Below, piece by piece: positions 17,104 to 24,835 of a stretch of 64,000 bases of DNA. The position numbers and the translations under genes were made by a program. Position 1 is the stretch's first letter, and the number at the start of each line of letters is the position of its first letter. The notes under the pieces were generated by a model, which did no database searches, was not told where the DNA came from, and was given only the letters and a program-made list of their open reading frames with translations. Source of the DNA: JAIVJG01 sp964236735 (GTDB lineage: Bacteria > Acidobacteriota > Blastocatellia > Pyrinomonadales > Pyrinomonadaceae); contig CAXSFM010000003.1 in the NCBI GenBank assembly GCA_964236735.1, positions 248,001-312,000 on the forward strand. Reading direction: 5' to 3'.

Positions 17104-18294
17104 CTATTCCAGCCCCATCGCCACGCGTGGGTTCTCAGGGTTGAGTTGCTCGTAGCGTTTGAGTAGTTCTTTGGTCTCCTCCGAAATAACTTTGGGGAGG
17201 ATGATCTGCACGTCAACGAACTGGTCGCCGCGCGCCTGCGGGTTACGGAGCGACGGCGCGCCGCGCTCGCGCAGGCGAAAGCGTTGGGCGGATTGCGTGC
17301 CGGGCGGAATCCGCAGTTGCGCTTTGCCTTCGACCGTCGGCACTTCGATCTTCGCGCCGAGCGCGGCTTCCGAGACGGTGACGGGCACGGTGACGTAGAT
17401 GTTGTCGCCCTTGCGCGTAAAATATTTGTGACGCCCGACGTTTGTCAGGATGAAGAGATCGCCGGCGGGCGCGCCGAGTCTGCCGCCTTCGCCCTTGCCG
17501 GGAATCCTCACGCGCGAGCCTGTGTCCACGCCCGCCGGAATGCGTACCTTGACCTGCTCCGACTTCGGCACAGTTCCCTTGCCGTGACACACCGCGCAAG
17601 GACTTCGACGCTTGCCCGTGCCGGCGCAGTCGGGACACTCCTGCGCGAAACGCATCCGTCCGCCCGCACGTTGCACTTGGCCTGAGCCTTGACAGGTCGA
17701 GCAGACGACGAGCGGCCCGCCCGCGTCGCCCGCGCCGTTGCAGCGCGAGCACTGCTCCGAGCGATTGACGGTGATGTTCGTCGTGATGCCCGTGATTGCT
17801 TCCTCGAAAGAGAGTCCGAGCGGCATCTCGATGTCCGCGCCTTTCTGCGGCATCGGTCTCGGTGGCTCGCGCTCCTGCGCTTTTGCGCCGCCACCGCCGC
17901 CGAAGAGGTCTGCGAAGATGTCACGAAAACTCGAACCGCCGCCGCCTGCATCGGACGCGGTTGAAGCGTTGCCGAAATCGAAGCCGGTAAAGTCGAAGGG
18001 CGCGCTCCGTCCGCCGCCTGCGCTACCGCCACCGCCCGGCGTCGCGCCGCGCGCGGCCATATCCGCGAGGTTATCCGAATACTGCCCGAAGCGGTCATAG
18101 ACTTTGCGCTTCTTCGGGTCGGACAAAACGTCGTGCGCTTCCGTGATTTGTTTGAAACGTTCCTCGGCAGACTTGTCGCCCGGATTTACATCAGGGTGAA
18201 ACTTGCGCGCCAGACGACGATAAGCCTTCTTGATTTCGTCAGGCTTCGCGTCGCGCTTCACGCCGAGCACTTGATAAAAGTCTTCTTTTGCCAT
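17104..18294 (-). CDS. dnaJ: Chaperone DnaJ
   Basis: 396 aa, the classical type I J-protein. The J domain (residues 1-70) carries the HPD triad (FHPDVNPGD). A Gly/Phe-rich linker follows (GGGGSAGGGRSAPFDF). A zinc-finger region has four CxxCxGxG motifs (CSRCNGAG, CSTCQGSG, CPDCAGTG, CAVCHGKG), followed by the C-terminal substrate-binding domains (VRIPAGVDTGSRVRIPGKGEGG). DnaJ stimulates DnaK ATPase and delivers substrates in the cytoplasm. It lies 112 bp downstream of dnaK on the same strand, with a family-B hairpin between. No grpE is present in the cluster. Confidence 0.96.
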   Translation of the reverse strand: MAKEDFYQVLGVKRDAKPDEIKKAYRRLARKFHPDVNPGDKSAEERFKQITEAHDVLSDPKKRKVYDRFGQYSDNLADMAARGATPGGGGSAGGGRSAPFDFTGFDFGNASTASDAGGGGSSFRDIFADLFGGGGGAKAQEREPPRPMPQKGADIEMPLGLSFEEAITGITTNITVNRSEQCSRCNGAGDAGGPLVVCSTCQGSGQVQRAGGRMRFAQECPDCAGTGKRRSPCAVCHGKGTVPKSEQVKVRIPAGVDTGSRVRIPGKGEGGRLGAPAGDLFILTNVGRHKYFTRKGDNIYVTVPVTVSEAALGAKIEVPTVEGKAQLRIPPGTQSAQRFRLRERGAPSLRNPQARGDQFVDVQIILPKVISEETKELLKRYEQLNPENPRVAMGLE

Positions 18295-18300
18295 TGGGAA

Positions 18301-18410
18301 AGCAGTCAGCCATCAGCAATCAGCGGTCAGCATAAGCGAAAGATTGACAACTCACAATTGCAAGCATGTCTCTTTTGCTGATGGCTGACCGCTGACTGCT
18401 GAACGCTTAT
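18301..18410. repeat. Heptad hairpin repeat, family B (CAGTCAG type)
   Basis: The left arm 18301-18338 reads as 7-mers CAGTCAG CCATCAG CAATCAG CGGTCAG. The inverse arm lies at 18374-18410 and ends at the dnaK stop. It occupies the dnaK-dnaJ intergenic gap and could lower or stabilise distal expression. Confidence 0.8.
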
Positions 18411-20350
18411 TTGTTGCTGTCAACGTCAACGTATTCGGCGTCAATGACATTGTCATCGCCGCCACCGCTCGTGCTGCCTGACGCACCGCCGCCGCCGGTC
18501 GCGCCCGCCGCCGAAGCCTGATCGCCCGTTGAAGCATCCGCCGCGCCGCCGCTACCCTGCGTGCTGTAGAGCGATTCGGCCAGCTTGTGCGAAGCGGTTT
18601 GGAGATCGTTGAAGCTGGTGTTCAAGCGATCCAGTCCACCTTCTTCGAGAGCCTTCTTGGCGTCTGCGAGCGCCGTCTCCAACTGCGAGACAGTCGCGCC
18701 GTCGAGTTTTTCTTTGTTCTCGCTAAACGTCTTCTCCATTTGATAGACGAGGCTGTCGAGACGATTGCGCGCTTCGATCTCGTCGCGCTTGCGCTGGTCG
18801 TCAGCCGAATGCGACTCAGCCTCGCGCATCATCTTGTCAATCTCGTCTTTCGAGAGACCCGAAGACGACGTGATCGTAATCTTCTGCTCGCGTCCCGTGC
18901 CCATATCTTTGGCCGAGACGTTGACGATGCCGTTGGCGTCAATATCAAACGTCACTTCGACCTGCGGCATTCCGCGCGGAGCGGGCGGGATACCGATGAG
19001 GTGGAACTTGCCGAGCGCGCGATTGTCAGCTGCCATCTGTCGCTCGCCCTGTAGGACGTGTACCTCGACCGAAGTCTGGTTGTCCGAAGCGGTCGAGAAG
19101 ATTTCCGACTTGCGCGTCGGGATCGTCGTGTTGCGCTCAATCAGTTTCGTGAAGACGCCGCCGAGCGTTTCAATGCCGAGACTCAAAGGCGTCACGTCGA
19201 GCAGCAGGATGTCCGTCTTCTCGCCGGAGAGCACGCCCGCCTGAACCGCCGCGCCGATGGCGACGACTTCGTCCGGGTTGACTGTCTTGTTCGGCTCTTT
19301 GCCGAAGATGCCCTTGACGAGTTCCTGCACTTTCGGGATGCGCGTCGAGCCGCCGACTAAGACGACTTCGTCAATCTTGCTGGCATCGAGTCCGGCGTCT
19401 TTAATCGCCTGCTCGACGGGTGATTTGAGACGCTGCAAAATCGGGTCAATCAATTGCTCGAAGCGTGCGCGCGTCAGTTTCATCACGAGATGCTTCGGCC
19501 CCGACGCATCCGCCGTGATGAAAGGCAGGTTGATCTCCGTCTCCATCGTCGAGGACAATTCAATCTTCGCCTTCTCGCCCGCTTCCTTCAGACGCTGCAA
19601 GGCCATCTTGTCGTTCGAGAGGTCTATGCCCTGATCCTTCTTGAATTCATCGGTGATCCACTTGATGAGCATCTCGTCTATGTCGTCTCCGCCGAGGTGC
19701 GTGTCGCCGTTCGTGGATTTGACTTCGACGACGCCCTCGCCGACTTCGAGGATGGACACGTCGAATGTGCCCCCGCCGAAGTCGAAGACCGCGATGGTTT
19801 CATCCTTCTTCTTATCGAGGCCGTAGGCCAGTGCCGCCGCCGTCGGTTCGTTGACGATACGCATCACTTCGAGACCGGCGATTTTCCCCGCATCCTTCGT
19901 CGCCTGACGTTGCGCGTCGTTGAAATAGGCCGGGACGGTGATGACGGCCTTATCAACTTTCTGGCCGAGATAATCTTCCGCCGCCTGCTTCAACTTCTGG
20001 AGAACCATCGCCGAAATCTCCGGCGGCGACCATTCCTTGCCGCCCGCTGCGATTCGCACGTCGGCTCCGGCGGACTGCACTTGATACGGAACCTGCTTTT
20101 TCTCTTCCGTGACTTCGTCGAAACGACGCCCCATAAAACGCTTGATCGAATAGACCGTGTTCTCAGGGTTGGTCACGGCCTGACGCTTGGCGACCTGTCC
20201 GACCAGACGATTGCCGTCTTTGGTGAAGGCCACGACCGAAGGCGTCGTGCGCCCGCCCTCAGAGTTGGTAATCACCGTCGGCTCGCCGCCTTCCATGACG
20301 GCAACGACCGAGTTGGTGGTGCCGAGGTCAATACCGATAATCTTGCTCAT
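18407..20350 (-). CDS. dnaK: Molecular chaperone DnaK (Hsp70)
   Basis: 647 aa, full length. The ATPase domain has IGIDLGTTNSVV at the N-terminus, DFGGGTFDVSIL (phosphate 2) and VVLVGGSTRIPKVQ (adenosine). An interdomain linker and a substrate-binding domain follow (DVTPLSLGIETLGG, FSTASDNQTSVEVHVLQGER). The C-terminus has a Gly/Ser-rich linker and an acidic VIDAEYVDVD tail as in canonical DnaK. It folds nascent and stressed proteins with DnaJ and GrpE. The upstream region has a near-consensus sigma-70 promoter overlapped by a HAIR-like site, so HspR control is likely. Confidence 0.97.
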   Translation of the reverse strand: MSKIIGIDLGTTNSVVAVMEGGEPTVITNSEGGRTTPSVVAFTKDGNRLVGQVAKRQAVTNPENTVYSIKRFMGRRFDEVTEEKKQVPYQVQSAGADVRIAAGGKEWSPPEISAMVLQKLKQAAEDYLGQKVDKAVITVPAYFNDAQRQATKDAGKIAGLEVMRIVNEPTAAALAYGLDKKKDETIAVFDFGGGTFDVSILEVGEGVVEVKSTNGDTHLGGDDIDEMLIKWITDEFKKDQGIDLSNDKMALQRLKEAGEKAKIELSSTMETEINLPFITADASGPKHLVMKLTRARFEQLIDPILQRLKSPVEQAIKDAGLDASKIDEVVLVGGSTRIPKVQELVKGIFGKEPNKTVNPDEVVAIGAAVQAGVLSGEKTDILLLDVTPLSLGIETLGGVFTKLIERNTTIPTRKSEIFSTASDNQTSVEVHVLQGERQMAADNRALGKFHLIGIPPAPRGMPQVEVTFDIDANGIVNVSAKDMGTGREQKITITSSSGLSKDEIDKMMREAESHSADDQRKRDEIEARNRLDSLVYQMEKTFSENKEKLDGATVSQLETALADAKKALEEGGLDRLNTSFNDLQTASHKLAESLYSTQGSGGAADASTGDQASAAGATGGGGASGSTSGGGDDNVIDAEYVDVDSNK

Positions 20351-20514
20351 TGCTCTCTTGTTCTCCCGAATTTATTGGTGGCGCGCGCCTCTTATGTTCC
20401 ATGAACAGATTTGGAAAGCGCGTGACAACCGGATTTCAATGCTTGCCGTCGCTTGCCGAATGCAACCCTTTGGACTCAACGCCAGATCGCGCGCGACGAC
20501 TTGAAGACAACGTC

Positions 20515-20543
20515 AATATAATAGTTGAGTCCGTTCTTGTCAA
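20515..20543 (-). promoter_or_regulatory. dnaK promoter, sigma-70 type
   Basis: On the minus strand: TTGACA (20543-20538), 17-bp spacer, TATATT (20520-20515). The -35 is a perfect consensus, the -10 is close, and the spacing is ideal. It lies about 165 bp upstream of the dnaK ATG, leaving a long 5' leader. Confidence 0.7.
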
Positions 20544-20544
20544 C
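20524..20544. promoter_or_regulatory. HAIR-like HspR operator overlapping the dnaK -35
   Basis: GTTGAGT-N7-TGTCAAC matches the HAIR consensus CTTGAGT-N7-ACTCAAG at 10 of 14 fixed positions with the exact 7-nt spacing. It covers the promoter -35 and part of the spacer, and hspR is encoded 6 kb away. A 9-bp inverted repeat (20472-20480 and 20524-20532) shares one half-site. Confidence 0.5.
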
Positions 20545-20608
20545 TTATTAGTAGCGTTTGCCGTCAATCCGGTTGCCTATCTAAGTGCTATCTGAATATG
20601 GACTTATA

Positions 20609-21226
20609 CTAATCGGTTGAACTCTCGCGCGAACTGCGGTCTTCGTTGAGTAGCTTTGAAGCCCAATACACGTAGTGCGCGCCGGAGGCCAGAGCGAAGG
20701 CGAAGACTGTCGTATAGACGGTCGGGAGATAGCCACGAAGCGGCGGGAAGCGTGCGGCGATGAGAATCAGGAGGATAGCCCCAATCTGCACCACCGTGTT
20801 GGCTTTGCCGAGCGGCGAAGGGCGGAAACGTCGAAAGCCGGTCACAACGTTGATGGTCGCCGAGCCGACGACGATAAAAATGTCGCGGCTGATGACCGCC
20901 GCCGTCACCCAGAAGGGCACGGGCAGATGTCGCGGGTGCGGCTGGACGAGCGCGGAAGCCTCCATCACGGAGGGCAGCGAGAGCGTAATGAAGGAAGTGA
21001 CGAGCAGTAGTTTGTCGGCGATGGGGTCGAGAATCTGTCCGAGCGGTGTGCCCTGATTGAACTTGCGCGCGAGCAGCCCGTCGAGTCCGTCCGTCACGCC
21101 CGCCAGCAGGAAAATCCCCAGCGCCCAGCCGAAACGCTGGTAGTAGAGCGCCGTCACGAAGACCGGGATCAGCACCATGCGAATCACGGTCAGGGCGTTG
21201 GGCACGTTGAGCGAGCGGGAAGCCAT
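20609..21226 (-). CDS. pgsA: CDP-diacylglycerol-glycerol-3-phosphate 3-phosphatidyltransferase
   Basis: 205 aa integral membrane enzyme that makes phosphatidylglycerol phosphate from CDP-diacylglycerol and glycerol-3-phosphate. The CDP-alcohol phosphotransferase signature D-x2-D-G-x2-A-R-x8-G-x3-D-x3-D is complete in the stretch TDGLDGLLARKFNQG...LDPIADK. The N-terminus (LNVPNALTVIRMVLIPVF) is characteristic of PgsA, and several hydrophobic segments follow. It is followed on the same strand, across the promoter region, by dnaK. A family-A hairpin separates it from the metallophosphoesterase gene upstream. Confidence 0.88.
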   Translation of the reverse strand: MASRSLNVPNALTVIRMVLIPVFVTALYYQRFGWALGIFLLAGVTDGLDGLLARKFNQGTPLGQILDPIADKLLLVTSFITLSLPSVMEASALVQPHPRHLPVPFWVTAAVISRDIFIVVGSATINVVTGFRRFRPSPLGKANTVVQIGAILLILIAARFPPLRGYLPTVYTTVFAFALASGAHYVYWASKLLNEDRSSRESSTD

Positions 21227-21232
21227 TTAGAT

Positions 21233-21313
21233 AGTGATGAGTGATGAGTGATGAGTGATGAGTGAAAGCAGCTTGTCTGTGCTCATCACCTATCACTCTT
21301 CACTTATCACTAC
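21233..21313. repeat. Heptad hairpin repeat, family A
   Basis: The left arm 21233-21267 contains four nearly perfect AGTGATG heptads. The inverse arm is 21281-21313. It lies between the metallophosphoesterase stop and the pgsA start. Confidence 0.88.
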
Positions 21314-21315
21314 TT

Positions 21316-22170
21316 TTATTCAGCGCAGCGTAGTTGCAGCAATGTGACTTCCGGGAGAGAGCCATAGCGCAGGGGGACGACGACGGTGCCGAGTCCGCGT
21401 GTGACGTAGATTTGCGTCTCGCCGCGACGACCGAGTCCGCGCAGGATGCGCCGTCGGACGCGCCCCGATGCGGAGCGTTCCGAGCGCCACGTCACCTGCC
21501 CGCCGTGCGTGTGGCCGGAGAGAACCAGGTCAACGCCCGAGCGCGCGGCGCGACGCAGGATGACGGGGTTATGCGCGAGCAGCAGTTTCAACTCGTCTGC
21601 GCGCGAGCCGGCAAGCGCGAGCGGCAAATCTTCGAGGCCGACCATCGTGTCGTCCACGCCGGCGAGCCAGAAGGACGCACCGCGATCCTCGAAGCGCAGG
21701 CCCTCGTTGACGAGCATGTTGATGCCTTCGGCGCGGAAGAGGTCTGTGATGAGCGCGGCGTCCACCCAGTTGTCGTGATTGCCGAGCACAGCATAGACGC
21801 CGCAACGCGCACGCAGGCGTCCGAGCATTTCGGCGCAGGGCGCGGCGTACTCGCGCTCGTGCGAGATATAGTCGCCTGTGAGCGCGATAATGTCGGGCTG
21901 CAAACTGTTGGCGACTTCCACCGCGCGCTCGATTTGCTCGCGGCTCGTGAAGGGACTGTGATGGATGTCTGAAAGTTGGACGATGCGGAGGCCATCGAGT
22001 TGGCGTGGCAGGCGACGCAGGGCGACGGCGTGTCGCTCGATGGCGAGTTGATAAGGCTCTGCGAAGGCGGCGCGCGCCATCTGCACCAAACCGGCGGTGA
22101 GTGTGCGGAGGGGAGTCGCGCGCTTTTCAGCGACACGCCGCCGCGCTCTCCAACCTGTGTTGTTCATCAT
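21316..22170 (-). CDS. Calcineurin-like metallophosphoesterase (YaeI/YkuE-like)
   Basis: 284 aa. All metal-binding motifs of the family are present in order: LSDIHHSPF (D-x-H), LTGDYISH (GD), LGNHDNW (GNHD), LAHNP, and LSGHTHGGQV (GHTH). The spacing fits the YaeI/YkuE group, in which some members hydrolyse UDP-2,3-diacylglucosamine or release phosphate from phospholipids. The N-terminus (about 40 residues, Arg-rich then a weak hydrophobic stretch) could be a membrane or Tat-like anchor, but I see no clear twin-arginine motif. Its position next to pgsA on the same strand is consistent with lipid metabolism; the substrate is unproven. Confidence 0.82.
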   Translation of the reverse strand: MMNNTGWRARRRVAEKRATPLRTLTAGLVQMARAAFAEPYQLAIERHAVALRRLPRQLDGLRIVQLSDIHHSPFTSREQIERAVEVANSLQPDIIALTGDYISHEREYAAPCAEMLGRLRARCGVYAVLGNHDNWVDAALITDLFRAEGINMLVNEGLRFEDRGASFWLAGVDDTMVGLEDLPLALAGSRADELKLLLAHNPVILRRAARSGVDLVLSGHTHGGQVTWRSERSASGRVRRRILRGLGRRGETQIYVTRGLGTVVVPLRYGSLPEVTLLQLRCAE

Positions 22171-22307
22171 TTACTTGTGTCCGTTTGATTGGGGAAGATT
22201 GCTCAAACTTCCGGCACGCACGCATGTTCATTTCGCGGCGGCGTGCCCTTCGGTGAAAGCCCGCGCATTATAGTGAGCAAAGGGCGGGCGGCGCAAGACA
22301 CGAGCCG

Positions 22308-22380
22308 GGTTCAAAGTTCAAGGTTCAAAGTTGAAGCCCCTACTCCCGCATTGTGACTTTGAACTTTGAACCTTGAACTT
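22308..22380. repeat. Heptad hairpin repeat, family C (TTCAAAG type)
   Basis: The left arm 22308-22336 reads TTCAAAG TTCAAGG TTCAAAG TTGAAG. The inverse arm is 22355-22380. It lies just 3' of the beta-CASP gene stop, in the gap to the metallophosphoesterase. Confidence 0.85.
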
Positions 22381-22382
22381 AT

Positions 22383-23432
22383 TCAATCGAATAATTTCTG
22401 CTCGACTGCCGTCGCGGCTCTCTTCGTCGTTTTGCTCTTCGTGGTTTTCTGCGTGGTCGGGTGTTGCGCGAGGTGTTCGGCGTTGAAGCCTAGGTCGCGC
22501 AAGGTGGCGGCGAACTTTTTCGCGCCGTGCATGGTGATGATGCGTGTCGCGCCGGTCTGTGTGGCGAGGCGGACGAGTTCATCGTAGTCCGCGTGGTCGG
22601 AGAGCGGCAGCACGAGGTCAACGTCTCTGTACATGTAGGGCGCGCTCTTGCTCATCGCCCAGCCCGTGAGCATGATGAGATAGCGTCGCTCGATGTTCTG
22701 AATCATCGCCTGCTTGCGGCAGCCGGGCGGCGTAATCAGCACGCGCCCCTTCAAGTGTTCGCGGTCGTAGCGTTCATACTCGCCGGAAAATTTCACGCCG
22801 CACTCGCGATAAATCTCCGTCACGTTCCAGTTCGAGCCATGCAGCGTGACGCGATAGCCGCGCCGCAAAAGCAGTTCCAGAGCTTCCTGACTCTTCCCCA
22901 AGGCATAGGCCAACACGACGGGCACGCGGTCGTCCGAGAAAGCGCGGTCGCACGCCGCGTAGAGACGATCAAAGGTCGCGACATCAGGCGGGAATTTGTA
23001 TTGCGGGTCGCCGAAAGTTGACTCCATGACGAGCGTGTCGCACGGTACGATGACGGCCTGCTCCGCCGTCACATTCGGGCGCAGTTTGATGTCGCCGGTG
23101 TAGATGAGCCGCTCGCCGTCGGCTTCGACGAGGATTTGCGCCGAGCCGAGACAGTGCCCCGCCGGATACATCGTCAGAGCGTAACGCCCGTAGTCGCGCC
23201 GCTCGCCGTAGGGCAAAAGTTCGATGCGCGTCTCGCCGCCGATGCGATGGCGAAAGATGCGCGCCGTCTCCGGTGTGGCGACGATGGCGGCGTGCCCTGC
23301 GATGTGATCCGAGTGCGCGTGCGAGATGACGCAACGCTCGCGCGGCCCGTCGGCGTCGAGCCACAGATCGAGGCTTGGCAGATAGAGTCCTTCGCGATAT
23401 TCAACTCTTAACAAAACCCTACTCCTTGACAT
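22383..23432 (-). CDS. Metallo-beta-lactamase / beta-CASP exonuclease-like protein
   Basis: 349 aa. The MBL metal site is complete: HAHSDHIAGH near residue 38, AGHCLGS, YTGDIK, and a C-terminal PLSDHADYDEL. Between them is a beta-CASP-like insert (VVLAYALGKSQEALELL, ITPPGCRK, LTGWAMSK), the hallmark of nucleic-acid-acting members. Relatives are annotated as mRNA-3'-processing-like or DNA-ligase-associated exonucleases. No ligase gene is adjacent, so the general beta-CASP call is safer. A C-terminal Lys/Thr-rich tail (KTTKSKTTKRAATAV) may aid nucleic-acid binding. It is divergent from the PAP2 gene. Confidence 0.82.
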   Translation of the reverse strand: MSRSRVLLRVEYREGLYLPSLDLWLDADGPRERCVISHAHSDHIAGHAAIVATPETARIFRHRIGGETRIELLPYGERRDYGRYALTMYPAGHCLGSAQILVEADGERLIYTGDIKLRPNVTAEQAVIVPCDTLVMESTFGDPQYKFPPDVATFDRLYAACDRAFSDDRVPVVLAYALGKSQEALELLLRRGYRVTLHGSNWNVTEIYRECGVKFSGEYERYDREHLKGRVLITPPGCRKQAMIQNIERRYLIMLTGWAMSKSAPYMYRDVDLVLPLSDHADYDELVRLATQTGATRIITMHGAKKFAATLRDLGFNAEHLAQHPTTQKTTKSKTTKRAATAVEQKLFD

Positions 23433-23611
23433 CAGTCGCCCTCAAGCAGAGCGCGGGCGACAATGTTTATGCGTCTGCGGCGGCGACGCTCAACAGCCTT
23501 GCCGCAGCCATCTCGATTCGTTTATGTTCGGGAGGTTTCCTGTGCGCGATTATAACACGCGGACAAACGTCAACGGAGCAGCGCGTCGGATGCGCGTGAG
23601 GAGTCGCAAAG

Positions 23612-24400
23612 ATGAGTGAGGACGAACAGAATATTCAAACGTCGAAAGACATGCGCGACTCGTCGGATGATAAAGATGCGGAGCGCGGAGACGAGCAAAC
23701 AAGCGACGTGAAAGACGTTCGCCGCCGAGAAGTTCGCAGGCTCAGACGCTCCGAGTACGCTTATCTTTTGGCGCTCGCGGCCTTCGCCGTCCTCGCCGTC
23801 TTCGCGCGCATCTACGCATATTTCGATTGGGATTTGCGTGCGGCGCGCTGGCTGCAAACGCTCGACGTGCCGGGGCTGGACAGATTGATGCGCGCCGCTT
23901 CCGTCTTCGGCAACGGTTGGCACGGATGGGCTTTGACGACGGTCAGCGTGCTGCTCTTCTTTTTCTTCAGACGCCGGAGCGAGGCCGCCGGATTGCTCTT
24001 GAGTGCGGGCGGCGGAGAGTTGGTCAACCGCCTCATCAAAATTTTCATCGCGCGGCCACGCCCGACCGCCAACCTCGTTCACATCGCTTACGCGGAACAT
24101 TCGCAGAGTTTCCCTTCCGGCCACGTCACGTTCTACGTCTGCTTCTTCGGCTTTCTCTTCTTCGTCGCCTATGCGTTGCTGCCAAGAGACACGTTCGCGC
24201 GTCGCCTCGCGCTCGTCCTCATCGCGCTGCCGGTCTTGCTCGTCGGACTCTCGCGCGTCTATCTCGGCGAACACTGGCCGAGCGATACCATCGGCGCGTA
24301 TCTCCTGAGCGGACTCTGGCTCGCGCTCTCGCTCCACTTCTACCGTCGCTGGAAAAAGCGCGGAACTTTTCACGCACACTCACACAGACACAGTGATTGA
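23612..24400 (+). CDS. PAP2-family membrane phosphatase
   Basis: 262 aa. A strongly charged 45-residue cytoplasmic N-terminus is followed by about six membrane segments. The three PAP2 motifs are complete: K-x6-RP in KIFIARPRP, PSGH in FPSGHVTFY, and SR-x5-H-x3-D in SRVYLGEHWPSD, providing the catalytic histidines and aspartate. Family members dephosphorylate phosphatidic acid, phosphatidylglycerol phosphate or undecaprenyl pyrophosphate. With pgsA nearby a phospholipid role is possible but unproven. The N-terminal Asp/Glu/Lys region is longer than usual. Confidence 0.85.
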   Translation: MSEDEQNIQTSKDMRDSSDDKDAERGDEQTSDVKDVRRREVRRLRRSEYAYLLALAAFAVLAVFARIYAYFDWDLRAARWLQTLDVPGLDRLMRAASVFGNGWHGWALTTVSVLLFFFFRRRSEAAGLLLSAGGGELVNRLIKIFIARPRPTANLVHIAYAEHSQSFPSGHVTFYVCFFGFLFFVAYALLPRDTFARRLALVLIALPVLLVGLSRVYLGEHWPSDTIGAYLLSGLWLALSLHFYRRWKKRGTFHAHSHRHSD

Positions 24401-24835
24401 GACAACACGCACAGCACATCATTCATCCTCGCCGGGAAGTGCTTTACAATCGCTACTCTCCGCGTCCAAATTTTGCTGGCTCGTTTCCCATTAGCACATT
24501 CACGGAAGGAGATTTAGTGATGAAATGGATACTAAATAACTAAGATTTCGTACAAAGTGCCCAAAAAATCCAAATTAATGAACTCGCGCAATTACTCACC
24601 ACCCCTTAGGTCTATTGATTGAGAACAACTTAGCGGCCTGCCATCGCTTATGCGCGTAACGGCATGATGATTGCATTTTGGTTATTTTTGAATTTCAAGA
24701 ATCATGTTTGCAGAACATAGCATGCCAAAATTTGATTTCTTGATCTTCAATTCCCCAACTAGCATCCTCGCAAAGTAGAAATTCTTTGTGAGACCACGTT
24801 TCAGAGAGTCTTTAGACACAATAGAGGAAAAAATA
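24401..24835. other. AT-rich intergenic region before the second TonB receptor
   Basis: 435 bp, clearly more AT-rich than the surroundings. It contains a well-formed ribosome site and a seven-codon frame (24520-24543). Nothing else coding is evident. It may be the edge of an acquired segment that includes the receptor and the IS630 remnant. Confidence 0.5.
24520..24543 (+). other. Possible seven-codon leader peptide or decayed start
   Basis: AGGAG stands 8 nt before an ATG followed by six sense codons (encoding KWILNN) and TAA. The ribosome site is better than most in the window. It could be a leader peptide, or the start of an eroded gene; the sequence alone does not decide. Confidence 0.3.
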
